Source of the DNA: Drechmeria coniospora
Taxonomy: Eukaryota; Ascomycota; Sordariomycetes; Hypocreales; Ophiocordycipitaceae
Assembly: GCF_001625195.1 (NCBI RefSeq)
Contig: NC_054391.1
Span: forward strand, 5,343,157-5,407,156
DNA: 64,000 nucleotides
Direction of reading: 5' to 3'
Each line of letters opens with the position of its first letter. Position 1 is the first letter of the stretch. Position numbers and translations under genes: made by a program. Of this stretch, positions 23,482 to 35,156 are shown piece by piece. The notes under the pieces are model-generated. The model did no database searches and was not told the DNA's origin. It was given only the letters and a program-made list of their open reading frames with translations.

Positions 23482-24481
23482 GGACATGGAAAACGTTCGG
23501 GAGTAGTGAATAAATTTTTTGAGGGCAACGCCACTCTCTCCTCATGCCTATGCTTTTCGCTGCCGCTTCAGTTGGCATGGAGTTTCAGGGTCCCGGGTCC
23601 CTCGGTTGGAAATGGTCGAGTACGACGATAAGATTAATAATAATACGATAATAATAATGTCACCAGAAGGAGGCATACAACGCTTGAGATTGTGTGTGCA
23701 TGTAGCCCCTCCTGGTACTCTCTGATGATGGCGCGGGAGGCTGAACTGACCCAAGTCGTCATTGCACCAAGAGAGAGGCACTACATACATCACATCATTA
23801 TGATTCGAGAGACTTGCTGTCCAGTTAATTGATATGTCAACTGTTCCCTCCAGTTTTGGCCTCCTTTTCGTTTTTTCCCCTCCCCTCATTATTCGCACCG
23901 GATCGGCGCTATATTATTTGCACGAAACAGATAAAATACCAAGAGGTGGCTGAGATGCGAGACCACAAGTTGTACCTGATTTGTTGCCACAGAGGTTTAT
24001 TGATTGTCGTTTTCGGCCTTTGGTCCGTCCAAGTGCGGAATAAGTACAGTAAGTACGGAGTACGGAGTGCGGAGTAATTATTAGTGAATAATAGCTTTGC
24101 GGGTCAATCGGGAGATATGACCACAGTACTCCGTAATGCTGCAAGTACTTTAGTACTTATGGACACATGCACTTGCGGGGTTTTCGATCATCAAGGAACA
24201 GGATTCACGTGATTTGGTCTGGAATACGGGCCACCAGTCAATGGTCGCGGTAGACCCCCACCCCCGTTTTCGCTCAGTCAGCCTACCAGCTGGATCAATT
24301 TCTCAACGTAACCATCGTCTAATATTCCATCGTCCGCCCTCACACCATTTTCGATATCCTCCGTCGTCATCTTTCACTTCTGCAGATAACCCACACAGAC
24401 GAGCCGTCAGAGGTTTTTAAAGCCGACCCTAGAACACTATTATTAACATCAGCACAGGCCATCGCAGCGTGCAAGCCGGCC
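23482..24481. other. Spacer SCS7-RNA-binding protein
   Basis: 1 kb, tandem genes. It includes an AATAATA-rich stretch (23636-23660), a short GTAC/TACGGAG patch (24040-24165, three head-to-tail CGGAGT words) and the pyrimidine-rich promoter of the next gene. No ORF supported. Confidence 0.55.
23509..23514 (+). terminator. Poly(A) signal of SCS7
   Basis: AATAAA 28 bp past the stop codon, followed by T6. Confidence 0.5.
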
Positions 24482-26430
24482 ATGACGAGTCTAGACGTCG
24501 AGGCCTTGCTCGAGGCCACCGAGAAGCAGGCCAACGACAAGAAGTCTCAGAGGCACGAACGGCCCCAGTCCAGCCACAAAGATGGAGATAGAAACAGAGA
24601 TTCACGCCGTGGATCCAGCCGGACGCGGGATGACGCTCGTGATCGCCACCATGGCAGTCGCCGAGATGATCCCCCTCGTAGTGATTCTGGCAGCAACAGC
24701 AGCCGTGTCGGAGCACGTGGAAGTCGCGACAGTCGTCGTGAACACAATAGGCATCACAGGGACGGTGATTACTATCGCGCCGACCGCTCACGCTCGCGCT
24801 CGCGCTCTCACTCCCCCCGCCGGCACCATGCTCGCGATGACCGCGACCGTCGAGGACGAGACCGTCACGACCGGCACGACCGTCACGACCGGCACGACCG
24901 TCACGACCGTCACGACCGGCACGACCGGCACGACCGGCACGACCGGCACGACCGGCACGACCGTCATGACCGGCATGACCGGCATGACCGTCACGATCGG
25001 CATGACCGTCACGACCGTAATGACCGGCACGACCGTCGCTCTCACGAGCATGGCCGGGCCAGGGATCGCCAGTCGGGCACGCCACCGAACGAGGATGAGC
25101 GGGATCGCCGCACCGTCTTTGTCCAACAGCTGGCCAATCGACTTCGGACCGATAAGCTCAAGGCCTTTTTCGAGCAGAATGCCGGACCTGTAAACGAAGC
25201 ACAAATCGTGAAAGATCGCGTTAGCGGCCGGTCAAAAGGGTAAGCTTATTCACTCATCGGGTCGGCAATGTCGTTGCCCGTGCTAACAAGCCCTAAGCGT
25301 TGGCTACGTCGAGTTCAAGGACGAGGAGGCCGTTCAGAAGGCTCTCCAGCTCACCGGCCGTCCTCTGGAGGGCATCCCCATCATCGTTCGAGTTACCGAG
25401 GCGGAGAAAAACCGGCAGGTCAAAAAGGCCGACGAGTCGGGTGGTGGGAACTCCAACTCTGCCCCATTTCACCGTCTCTACATCGGCAACATTCACTTCA
25501 ATGTCACCCAGGAAGATCTCGAGGCCGTCTTCGAGCCTTTCGGCGAGCTTGACTTTGCTCAGCTGCAGATGGACGAGAACAAGCGCAGCAAGGGCTTCGG
25601 CTTTGTCCAGTAAGTGCTCACGCGTCTCGCTGATTCGACGAACCGTCATCTCTAACGCCACGCAACAGGTACAAGGAAGCTGAAAATGCCCGAGAGGCGC
25701 TCGAGAAGATGAATGGCTTCGAGCTTGCCGGACGTCCCATCCGTGTCGGATTAGGCAACGACCGGTCAGGCAACGACGCCAACTCTAGGCTCCACGGCCC
25801 TAATGGGAACTTCCAAGGATCTGCCTTTTCAGGTGCCGGCGGCCGCGGCCCGGCATCGGCCTTTGACCGAGCCGGAGCGCGCGACGACAGAAACGGTGGC
25901 GGTAGCGCGCTGGATGACTCGGACGTGGCCGGTGTGAATTTCAATAACTACAGTCGCGATGCGTTGATGAGAAAACTTGCCAGGACCGAAGACACAACCG
26001 ATGGCAGAGACGCTGCGCAGGCTATCAAGCCACGTGCCGAGACGAAGCCATTGCCCGTCAGCGTCAACGTCGCCAGCCGCTGCATCCTCCTGCGCAACAT
26101 GTTTGACCCCGATGAGTAAGCTGATGGACTTTCCCCGAGCTCACGAGTCGGATGCTAACGCCTGTCGATAGGGAAGAGGGTGAGGATTGGGCCGACGAAC
26201 TCGCAATGGATGTCAAGACGGAATGCGAGAAGAGGTACGGCACCGTTGTGCACGTCGAAGTCGATCCTAATACCAAGGGCGACGTCTATCTCAAGTTCGC
26301 CCAGGTGCAGGGCGGAGAGAACGCCATCAAAGGTCTCAACGGTCGTTACTTTGGTGGCCGCATGATCAACGCGTCTCCGGTTGTTGATGCCGTCTACAGC
26401 AGCCTCTTCACTCGTTCCCGAGCTCTCTAA
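24482..26430 (+). CDS. rsd1: RBM39/Rsd1-like splicing factor with RHD repeat
   Basis: Exons 24482-25239, 25298-25609, 25669-26115 and 26172-26430; 591 residues. Architecture matches the RBM39 (CC1-like) family of U2-associated splicing factors: an Arg/Ser/Asp-rich N-terminus, RRM1 (about 208-290, RNP2 VFVQQL), RRM2 (about 311-390, LYIGNI and SKGFGFVQ) and a C-terminal UHM-type RRM (about 490-585, CILLRNM). The N-terminal low-complexity region includes 19 tandem Arg-His-Asp units encoded by a 9 bp minisatellite. Introns fall at conserved RRM positions (all phase 2). The protein is expected in the nucleus. The name rsd1 follows the fission-yeast relative; orthology is likely but not proven here. 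Confidence 0.92.
24863..25033 (+). repeat. 9 bp minisatellite (19 units) coding for Arg-His-Asp
   Basis: 19 consecutive units of CGK-CAY-GAY (one unit has Asn for His), exactly 171 bp. Unit variants CAC/CAT and CGT/CGG are interspersed. The repeat stays open in other frames on both strands, which produces spurious long ORFs. Confidence 0.9.
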
Positions 26431-28113
26431 CGTGGCAAGCTTGATTGACTTGGAGACTGCGTTGATGGTTCTATCTAGGTTCCCTCAGGTTTGTGGCACC
26501 ACACGATGCGCGATTCGGGACTCTTCAGCTAATGCCACCCATTTCCTCCAGCACGCCTGGACATTGCCCATGCTTGTTGGCCACTCGCTTGCCTTTTGTG
26601 CGCGTATCGTTGGTCCGAATCTTACCTGCCAGCTCGCTGCCATCCAAGACCTGATGGAGACTAAACCTTGCTCTCAGATGCCCCGACTTCATTGTCCCCG
26701 TCAGCTGAACTACTATTAGGCCAGGCCTCGCGCACTGGACCGCCCCTTGGCGCACCAACACCAAGTACTGTATCACAAATCCCTCGCCCAAGAAGGAGCT
26801 TGCGGGAACATCATTCTAGCTGGCGACGGCCAGATCGGGTAAATGCGATTAGGCCGCACATATCTCCACACTGATGTCGCGATTTCATAGGAAACGTCGC
26901 GTCTTCTATTGGTCATGAAGGAAGGAAATGTTTTCTCACCAGGGTAGTTAGTGCAAGAGCATGTAGGCTAGTCCCCCTTTCCCCTTGTGTGAACTCCCAA
27001 GTTTACTTTATTGAACTCGATGTTACGAGTGATTCGTCATGTTGTGGTTTGCAAATGTTTGAATGTGGCCTGTACTCGGTACGAACTCACCTCGGAGGGC
27101 GGTGGAACAGCTTCATCATGTGCATCTCGGGACGGGCGAGGCAAGACGCGTGGGCATGCATTCACTCTGGGCAGATGACATTGGTGAGCCAACGCCTCAA
27201 GCAGGTTGCGAAAGAACAGCATCTCCGAAACCAAGCTCGTCGGCTGTCTAGTTGTGGAACTCATTGTTCATCACATGGCTGGTGCCTTCGGACGACCGAG
27301 GTTCATGATGGTGTTTCCGCCCTCTCGCTTAGAGAACCAGTTCGCGTTCATCAGGATCTGGGTAAGTAAGTTGGCTTCCAGCTCCGCCCAGCTACGCGCT
27401 GCTGCTCATTCAGAGTGCTGTTTCCAGGGAAACCCGTAGTTGAAGTTGAGTGAGGTGCCGCAATGAACTGCACACGCTGCGAGTGGCAACTTCAATCTTT
27501 CAATTTCCCACCTTGCCACGGATCGGGGGACCGCAGCTGTATGGCATGTACACGCTCTGCCAGCGGCTCGTAAATCTTGAACCCCCTACCCCTCGTCGCA
27601 GCATGCTTTTTCATTCACTGCTCCTCTCCATCCTGCGTCCTTCATGTCACGGCAACGGCCTGAGCTGCGGGAAACCTCTCGTTGACCATCGTATCGCTTC
27701 ACATTTATCCGCCTCGTTCAGCTTTATCTCTTCTCGATCACTTACTTGATTTACGCTTCATTTTGTGTCGAACGCAGGCTTCCGCTCGAAGAGGAGCAGA
27801 ACCGAATATCGTCGTCGTATTGCAAAGGACCGGTAATTGTCCGAACGGCCGCTGAATTCCGTCAAGCAACGTGGACGTTTGCTGCCTTGCGAATCCTCTG
27901 CCTTGCGAGTCCTGTATTTTGTCCCAACTATCTGCCCGAGCTTCTTTTGTCCGATGCTGATTCCGTCTCCAGAGGGTTGATTGACGACAACGCGCTGCTC
28001 CCACACTAGGAGCGAGAAGTCCTGCATTAGGAGCGAGAACTCGTCATTTGTCTCAACGACAACAATCACACGCCTTTGATTCTTAGCGTTCACGGGGATC
28101 GTCAAAGTTCGGT
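26431..28113. other. 1.7 kb spacer, unresolved
   Basis: No confident gene. Small open frames exist around 27206-27439 (plus) and their antisense, some with a protein-like stretch, but I could not build a convincing spliced model on either strand. The last 400 bp are probably the promoter of the next gene. Confidence 0.4.
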
Positions 28114-30501
28114 ATGATGTCGGCTGACTTGTCCGCTCCTCTCGCGGGAGCGGCCCGCGCCGACAAGCTCAAGCAAATGGCGCACAACCATGTGAGTTCT
28201 GCCGCTTTCCCCACCGAGTACAGTTCTAGCCTGGCTGTGTGAGTTTCTCGTGATTAACTGGGCGGAATGATGCTCACAGCCTGCGTTCGACAAGGCACGA
28301 CATGCGCAGGAGATGCTGGTGAACGTTCAGCATGCCATTCGCAGCGTGGCAGGTTTGTCGGCCACCGAAACCAACGCGCTGGTGTTGCAACTTCAGGAAG
28401 TAGGCCAGACAATCAGCCAGGAGACGGCACAGCTCGTACAGGCGTTGATGAATGTCGGCCTTGACCAGGAGGACACAGACAGGGCACTCGCCCGGATGAG
28501 CATCCAGGCCAACTTTGTCAGTGCCAAGGTTGACGAGCAGGCGCAAACAATCAAGAGCCTCAGCGCCGAGGTGGTGGCGGAGAAGGAGAAGGCCGACAAG
28601 GCGATGGCCGAGAGCAAGATTGCGTCCGGCAGGCTCGAATCGCTCGAGAAAGAGATCGGCACGCTCCGGGGCATGCTGGAGAAGCACAAGGCAGCGGACG
28701 TTGCCGAGGACAGCGACCTCGTTGAGGTTCGCGATCCGGCCATCCGCTTCTCTACCGGATCACCGCGTGCTAACCGAAGAATCGATAAGGTCACGCTGTC
28801 GCTCTGCGGGCTGGACACTGATCCCCAACAGCAAATGGAGCAGTCCAACCCCCAGGCCGAGCAGTTTCAAGAAGGTGCCCCTCTTACGGAGTCAAGTCCG
28901 CTTCTGGCCAGGCCACGACAGGCGCAAGGGTACAGGTTGACTCCAGCGGTAGAGGAGGAGGAGGAAGGGGAGGAAGAAGAAGAGGAGGAGGATGAATTGG
29001 AGGAGAGGCGAGGCACGGAGGAGATGGACGACGCGATGACGGCCCGACCGGTTGTGCCATCTACCGTCCGGGACCATGCCGTCTCAAGTTTTCAACCCCT
29101 GCAACGGGCGGCCAGCGTGGCACCGCCCAAGTTTGGTCCCCTCCAGGCCGGACCGCCGCGTGCTCCGTCGGCCTTTGCGCATGAGCGCCGTTTCCAGAGC
29201 GGTTGGGGTCACCGGGTGCCTCCGAGCGGGCCTGGCAACGGCAACGGCAACGGCGCCGCCAACCACGGCAGTTCGGCATTTGGAGCGGCATTTGGTCCGA
29301 CGGCCCGCAAGCCGAGTGGCGGTTTCCAGCCTCTGCCTCGTTACCGGCCGGACTTTCACCAGCCTGGATCTGGCTTTGGGGCGCCTCAGGATGGCGGACA
29401 CCATGCCAGCAGAGTCGGCAGCGCCTTCGCCCACAGACCATCTTACTATCCATCGACGCCGACCTCGGCCGGACGACACGGACGCTTCGGCCGGTTTCCC
29501 GACGGGCCGCCGACCGGAGGCGTCGAGTACGGCGGCGCGTCCATGGCCGTCGTCCCGCGCAACGTCTTCACCGGCCCACCCATCCACTTGACGGAGCGCG
29601 TCATCGGCGCGTGGAACGAGCATGTCATGGAATTTTACGGCACCATCCGCTCCTTTGTCGAGCGGTTTGCCATGGACCCGGAGCAAGGAATGGTGCTGCA
29701 CATCAGCAACACGAGCCTCTGGCCCGTTCTGCTCGCCACCTACCACCCCCTGAGCGAGTCGGAGGCGGCCTCCTACCTCGACTTCCACCTGCGCAACGAA
29801 AACTCCAAGGCGTGCGTCGTGACGCGCCTCATCATCGACTACGTCGTCAACCGCGTCTGGGTTCCCGGTGCCTGGATAGGCTCCGACGCCAAGTCCACCT
29901 ACGAGCTGGCCGACCTGGAGCGCGAGCTTGACGCTGCTCAAGGTGCGTTTCTTCCACGCCCACTTCCCACCTCCCCAACGTCGCCTCTCCTCCGCATGGC
30001 GGCTGCCTTTTGTTTCAATGGATGGCTGACCGTCTGGTCTCTCCAGCCCAATCGTCGGCGGCGCGTCAGCCGCTGCTGAACCAGCAAGCCGCCATCATCA
30101 GTCACATCCTCCGCAACGAGCAGGGTACGCTCTGGCACAAGTCCAAGACGGATGATATCGCTCGCGCGCTGCAGACGACGGCTCAGCCGCTCATGAACAA
30201 GCACGCGAACCCCCACGACGCCTTCCGGGCGCTCTCTCACGTCGCCGACGCCGCCTGGGACCTTTCGTCGCGCATCCTGGCCTCCCGCCTCACCTTTGAC
30301 TTTCGATTTCCCGACATCGGCGCTCGCTTCTCCGCCCAGTCCATGCTTCCCATATGGCCTCCTCTCGACCCCGCCGAGCTCCAGGCGAAGCACTGGCGCG
30401 TTGCCCTCGTCACCACCCCGGTCATCACCTGCCGCAACGATACCGGGGGCAGCATCTCGGCCCACTCGGTGGCCCTGGCCGACGTTTTCTGCATGCAGTA
30501 G
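28114..30501 (+). CDS. Large unknown protein with N-terminal coiled coil
   Basis: Exons 28114-28191, 28280-29942 and 30047-30501; 731 residues. Two adjacent ATGs (28114, 28117) open the frame. Residues about 30-160 are helical, with Gln/Glu/Lys heptads between 95 and 155. A Glu-rich acidic run follows (about 240-260), then a disordered Pro/Gly/His/Arg-rich stretch with Asn-Gly repeats (about 265-435). The C-terminal 290 residues have ordered composition (Trp, Tyr, buried aliphatics, e.g. ERVIGAWNEHVMEFYG) and probably form one folded helical domain of unknown type. Both introns have canonical donors, and exon frames agree. I do not recognise the family. The reading frame and composition make a real gene very likely. 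Confidence 0.82.
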
Positions 30502-30991
30502 GTGCCCCTGGGTGTCCCTGGGTGCCCACGCTCCCCCTCGCCCCCCTCCACTCTCTTTACTCTCAGGAACAATGTTCTGGTTCTCGGCCACGCTCAGAAC
30601 TTGCGGGAGTGGAATTCTTGTTCCCTCCAGGCTGTTGTGGTTTTTCTCCCACACGTGTGGGAGACGGACGGCAGGAAAAAGCGGAGAGGGGGGGGTTGCG
30701 GGCTTCTTTTCTTCCACAGCATCATGCAGAGATCGATGAATTTACGACTGGCAGGAAAAGCCTGGGGTGCGTTGTCTGATAGCTTGCAGGCAAGGGCAAT
30801 CTATCACGGGCTAGTAGTAATCAGTTCAAAACTACAACACCAAGAGAAGAATTGTACCTGTAAGAGCTACGGCTACCTCTACTCTTCCAAAAAGGGCGGA
30901 TGGAAAAGGAGAAAACATGTCCTCAACCTGTGCGAAACTTGTCGTCCATCACAAGAAACGGAAATTTCCATGCCAGCTCGACTACACTTGC
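30502..30991. other. Convergent spacer
   Basis: 490 bp between two stop codons. It includes an imperfect inverted CCCACACGTGTGGG (about 30649-30662). No ORF. Confidence 0.45.
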
Positions 30992-32050
30992 TCAACGCAT
31001 AGTACTGACGCCAGACCTGGCCCTCTGGTTGTCCAGCCGCTTGTTGACGCCACCGAGAACAGCCTTGAGGATCTCGTCGGCCGTCAGCGTCTTGTAGTTA
31101 CCATCACCGTATTTCAGCGTGTCCACCATGTCCCTGACGCCGTGCTTTTGAGAAAGCCCGTCGTCGAGCTCCTGAAGGCTGAGGGTAGCAAGTGGGTCGT
31201 CGCCAACCTGGATAAACTGGATGCCAACTTGGTAGTCGGGAGCGCCCAGCTCGTCGAGCCTCCGTGCATAGCCGACGATGGCGGGCTCGGGAAGGTGAGG
31301 GTTCCCGGATGATCGTGCGGGCCCGGGCATGCCATCGGTGATGACTATCAGGTTCAGCGGCTTGACATCCTGGACATCTTCTGCGCGGGCGAGGATATCA
31401 AAGTAGGGCTCTAGGATGTGCTCGATCCTGCTTCGCGTCGGCGTCGGGCCGCACGGCCGAACGGCCCTGAACAAATCGTCGACGGCGGCAGGATCCGTCA
31501 GGCCGTAATACCCGGAGCTTGCTTTGCTCAGGGAGGAGTTTTGGGACTGGTGGTTCATGAAGTACAGGTCGACGCCGTCGTCGTCGTGACTGGTACAGAC
31601 GGGTGTGATCTGCTGCAGGGCGGCCTGGACCTCGCGCCACCTAGGGCCGAGCATGGACGAGGAATCATCGATGAGAAAGATGGTGTCGAACAAGAACAGG
31701 AAATAGTACGCGTCGTCGTCCCGCACCATGTTCTCTGGCGTGTACATGGACGCAGCGGGTGCGGCCGAGTAGGCTGGCGGGGCAGCGTCCGAAGGCATTG
31801 TGGTGTAAGTCGGGAGGGCGTCCGTCCCGTTGGGGGCCATCCCTGCTACAGCAACATCAGTCAGTTACCACCTAGCGGCTGCAAGTTCAAGATGGGAATT
31901 ACATTTTGGCTGCTCTGGAGTCGTTGAATATTGTGGCCCGTAGGGGTTTGACGTAGATTGCCGAAGGCTGCCCTCCGGGCTCTGCTTGACGCCCGAAGCA
32001 GCGGAACGCCGGCACGACAATTTCTTTGCTCGACTGAACAGTTTATCCAT
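30992..32050 (-). CDS. von Willebrand A-domain protein
   Basis: Exons (minus) 32050-31903 and 31842-30992; 332 residues. The N-terminal 80 residues are Pro/Tyr/Ser-rich and disordered. The vWA domain follows, with MIDAS residues D-x-S-x-S in FLIDDSSSM and the later metal Asp in VITDGMPGP, so a metal-dependent adhesion or protein-interaction surface is expected. There is no signal peptide or membrane helix, so it is probably cytosolic. The first exon was joined because its frame restores a Trp codon before Met-Ala-Pro-Asn-Gly and because the short N-terminal block (Met-Asp-Lys-Leu-Phe-Ser) looks coding. If that exon is wrong, the protein starts at 31840. Many filamentous fungi encode such short vWA proteins of unknown role. 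Confidence 0.85.
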
Positions 32051-33233
32051 ATTTGGGCTCGCCGACGAGGCAACCTCGTACGAGGGACGACGTTGGCTTG
32101 TTTGCTCCGGAGAAGGATGAGGAGGTGAGTGTCGGCGAGGAGGAGAAGTGCGTGAAGTGGCAGGAGAGGGTAGGTGTTTGAGACAGAGAGAGAAGGAAGC
32201 AGCGATGGACGACTTGACCGAGCTCGGCAGGAGCAAAATGTGGGTGTGAAAAGAAGGCAGGCGCGTCTACCTGACGAGAAGGTACAAGGGAATAATATGC
32301 TGCCGACTTTGCGAGCTTTCACCGGATATGCGAGTGATACTCGTCGTGCGGATCAAGGTGGTCGATTCTCTGTTCGCTCGTACAAGGAGAACTCAGAGGA
32401 TGGATCCGATCGATCCTTTGTACGCCCCGCGGTTCTTTATATAATTTGGATTTTTTCTAGCCGCCCAGCCTATCAAGTCATGCTTCCTTCCGTTCACCAC
32501 CCGTCCATGAACAGAGGGGAGGAGGAGGCTCCGAAGTGGCATCCATGATTCACCGCCACAGGTTGCGAGGCAGAATTTCCGATCTGGGTTTGCACCGCCA
32601 CCGGATCGCTCAGCCACGATGGGCACCGCAAGACGCCCACCCCACAGGTCGCGACATCACATGGACTCGTTTGTTTCGACAGTCGCCCGTACCCTTGCAC
32701 CGTCCTCGTCTCGTAACCCACAACCCAACTCTTCGCCACCGCAAGGCAATCACAGCGGCTGACTTGCACACGGCATCAAACACCTCGCACAAGGGGCGGC
32801 GGCAAGTTGGGCATCCCATGATAGTATTGTTGGAGCGCACGATTACCTACAACTTGAAACCATTCACTTCTAGTCTATGCACATGCAGCAATCCACCCCT
32901 CAAGCGAGTCATATTTGAGCAGCTGCTTCGTTCAGGTGGGAACGAGGCTGTCATGCGCAGCACCGCCCCTCACAGCGAGTTCAAGTACGGCGGAGAAGGG
33001 AGGGGCAGATCTGCCTTTGCCATCCCTTCTCCGCCGTCCGATGTGATGCAAATGTTTCCACTCTCTTTTCTGCCGACTGCTACGCGAGGCTCTGAGCCGG
33101 GGATGCAGCCCCCCTCCCCCGATCGCACTCGGCGGCTCGGCGCAACATCGGTCGCTCTAGTCCGTTCTCTTGTGCCTTATGATGCGTGTCAGCCATCCAT
33201 GGTTCGACGTTCAACCCGGCGGGGGGGTGAGGC
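32051..33233. other. Spacer vWA gene-aminotransferase
   Basis: 1.2 kb. The vWA promoter lies at the left and the 3' flank of the aminotransferase at the right. A 331-codon plus-strand frame (32536-33531) runs antisense into the aminotransferase and was rejected. Confidence 0.5.
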
Positions 33234-35156
33234 CTACTTGTTGACGACGCGCTCGATGCCGTCGAGTCCCATGCGCAGAACGTCCATTCTCGGACCGTAC
33301 GAGAAGCGCACAAAGTGGTGGCAAGGGCTGTCGAACAGATCACGGCGGCGCGAGGGATTGAGGTCGAAGAAGATGCCCGGCACGACAATCACCTTTTCTT
33401 CCAGGCAAGCCTGGAAAAAGTTGAGGCCGTCGGCGATGGCGTCGGGTAGACCCTCGAGGTTGAGCCAGCTGTCGAGCGTCAGTTCGGTGCCGCCGCGGAG
33501 AGAACGTGGCATGCCGGTGACGTACAGGTAAAATGTCGAGTCTGGCACGTATTTGATGACGAAGCCCATCTCGCGCAGACGGCGCACCACGTAATCACGC
33601 TTGTCCTGCGTCGCGACGACGGGGTCAGCCGGCCTGGCGTGGACAATGTCGAGAGGCAGCCATGGCATCGGGTGCATCAACCTACCCTGAAGTGGCGTTG
33701 CAGATGAACCATCTCCGTCTGCACAAGTGTCGGGTCGAGCATGGGGATCGAGGCCTCCTGGAAGGCGTGCGAGGCACCGCCGTCGAGGTAGCTTCCGCAG
33801 GAGCCGATGCTGCAGCCCGTCAGCTCGGCACCAAGGCACGACCGGCAGGCGTCGTGGACGGGGATACGCACGCGCTGATGTACTCCTTGGGCCCGAGGAT
33901 CCAGGCGATCCTCCAGCCGGGCAGGCGGAAGCGCTTGGTGAGGCCGTCGATGATGAGAACGTCGTCCTCGTCGACGTCGTCGACATTCTCGGCCGCCGAG
34001 ATGGTGGTGCCGTCGCAGTTGCTCGTGTAGTTGTAGCCCGAGTAGAACTCGTCGCTGATAAAGGTCGCTCGGCCACGGCAAATGTCCTGGATCTCGGCGA
34101 GCTCGGGGTTGGCGACGACGCGACCCGTCGGGTTCCGCGGGTTGGACGTCAGGATCACCGACGTGCCTCGCGCGATTTCCTCGGCGATCTTGTCGGGGTG
34201 AATGTGGTAGCCGTCCTCCTCGGAAAGCGGCACGGGAATGGCGGCAAACTGCGGAGCAAGGTCAGCAGCGGTGGCGCCGCGGGCGCTCGCCTCGCCGGTC
34301 GGGAGGGGGCACCGACGTTCTTGAAGAGACTCAGCATCTCGTTGTACGCCGTGTAGTCGGGCAGGAAGAAGCTCAGATAGGCGTTGCCGAGGACGGCGGC
34401 GATGCGGATCAGCCCGGCACGGCCGCCGGGCACGATGGCCACGTTCTCCCACGTGTACAGGCTATCCTTTCCCTTCCGGTGCATCTCGTTGTAGAGCTTG
34501 GCGACGGCCTCCCGCAGCGGTCGGATGCCGGCCGTCGGCGCGTACTCGCGCGCCGCCAGGGAGATGGAGATGGAGTCGGGTCGCTTGAAGCAGCCCTCGA
34601 TGTCGTCCTCGACCTCGGGCGCACCCTGGCCCAGGTTCGCCCAGCTGTCGGGCTCGTTGAGGAAGCCGTACTCGGACGCACGCTCGGTGCACCAGACGAC
34701 GCCCGTCGATGATCGGCTCGCATCGAGGCCCGCGTGGGGCATGTGGCCTTCGTGGGCATTTCGGAACTGGCGATGAATCTTGGACTGGATCTCTGCATCC
34801 AAGGCTGCGTCAGCTTCGTGCCTCGCCTGGGGCCGTGCCGGGATGTGGACGGCGTCTTTATCGGCAGCGTCGTGTCTCGGCCGTGCCGCTCGAGCTGGAG
34901 GGGTTGTGACATGCGGTGCGGGGGGAGGAGGGGAGGGGGGGAGGGGAAGCAGAGACAAGGAGGGAGCCAGGGAGGGGCCACGGTGCCGACTCGGCCAAGA
35001 AGTGAGCCCCGCGCTGCAGAGGAGGGCCGTCGACTCGGACGTCGAGAAGATAGAGGACTCACCGTTGGCAGAAGGCTCGACGTTGCTGAAGCGTCGCAGC
35101 ATCGGCTTGGGACAGCCGGTATGGCGGTTGATGGAAAACTTGCGTCCGCCAAACAT
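33234..35156 (-). CDS. ACC-synthase-like class I/II aminotransferase
   Basis: Exons (minus) 35156-35063, 34894-34317, 34248-33872, 33809-33686 and 33605-33234; 514 residues. It is a PLP enzyme of fold type I: the substrate-side YGFLNEPDSWANLGQGAPE block, the SNPRNPTG cofactor segment, FISDEFYSGY and the Schiff-base Lys in DGLTKRFRLPGWR are all present. The sequence is closest in style to fungal proteins annotated as 1-aminocyclopropane-1-carboxylate synthase-like; the real substrate is unknown and may be another amino acid. Intron 1 is 168 bp, a multiple of three and without stops, so the exon 1-2 region is open even if retained. The first 60 residues are therefore the least certain part. Upstream in-frame ATG at 35321 looks non-coding. 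Confidence 0.88.

Noticed and set aside
24429..25193. Other-frame ORFs over the Arg-His-Asp repeat (minus 24429-25085, plus 24582-25193)
   Set aside because: Open only because of the 9 bp periodicity. The RRM-containing frame is the coding one.
27206..27439. Possible small gene (plus frame with FGRPRFMMVFPPSRLENQ, or its antisense)
   Set aside because: Both strands show one peptide-like stretch, but no start, splice sites and stop could be combined into a convincing model. Transcript data or a protein search of the six frames would decide.
32536..33531. 331-codon plus-strand frame before and antisense to the aminotransferase
   Set aside because: It overlaps the confirmed C-terminal exon of the aminotransferase, and its composition is His/Arg/Ser without a fold signature.
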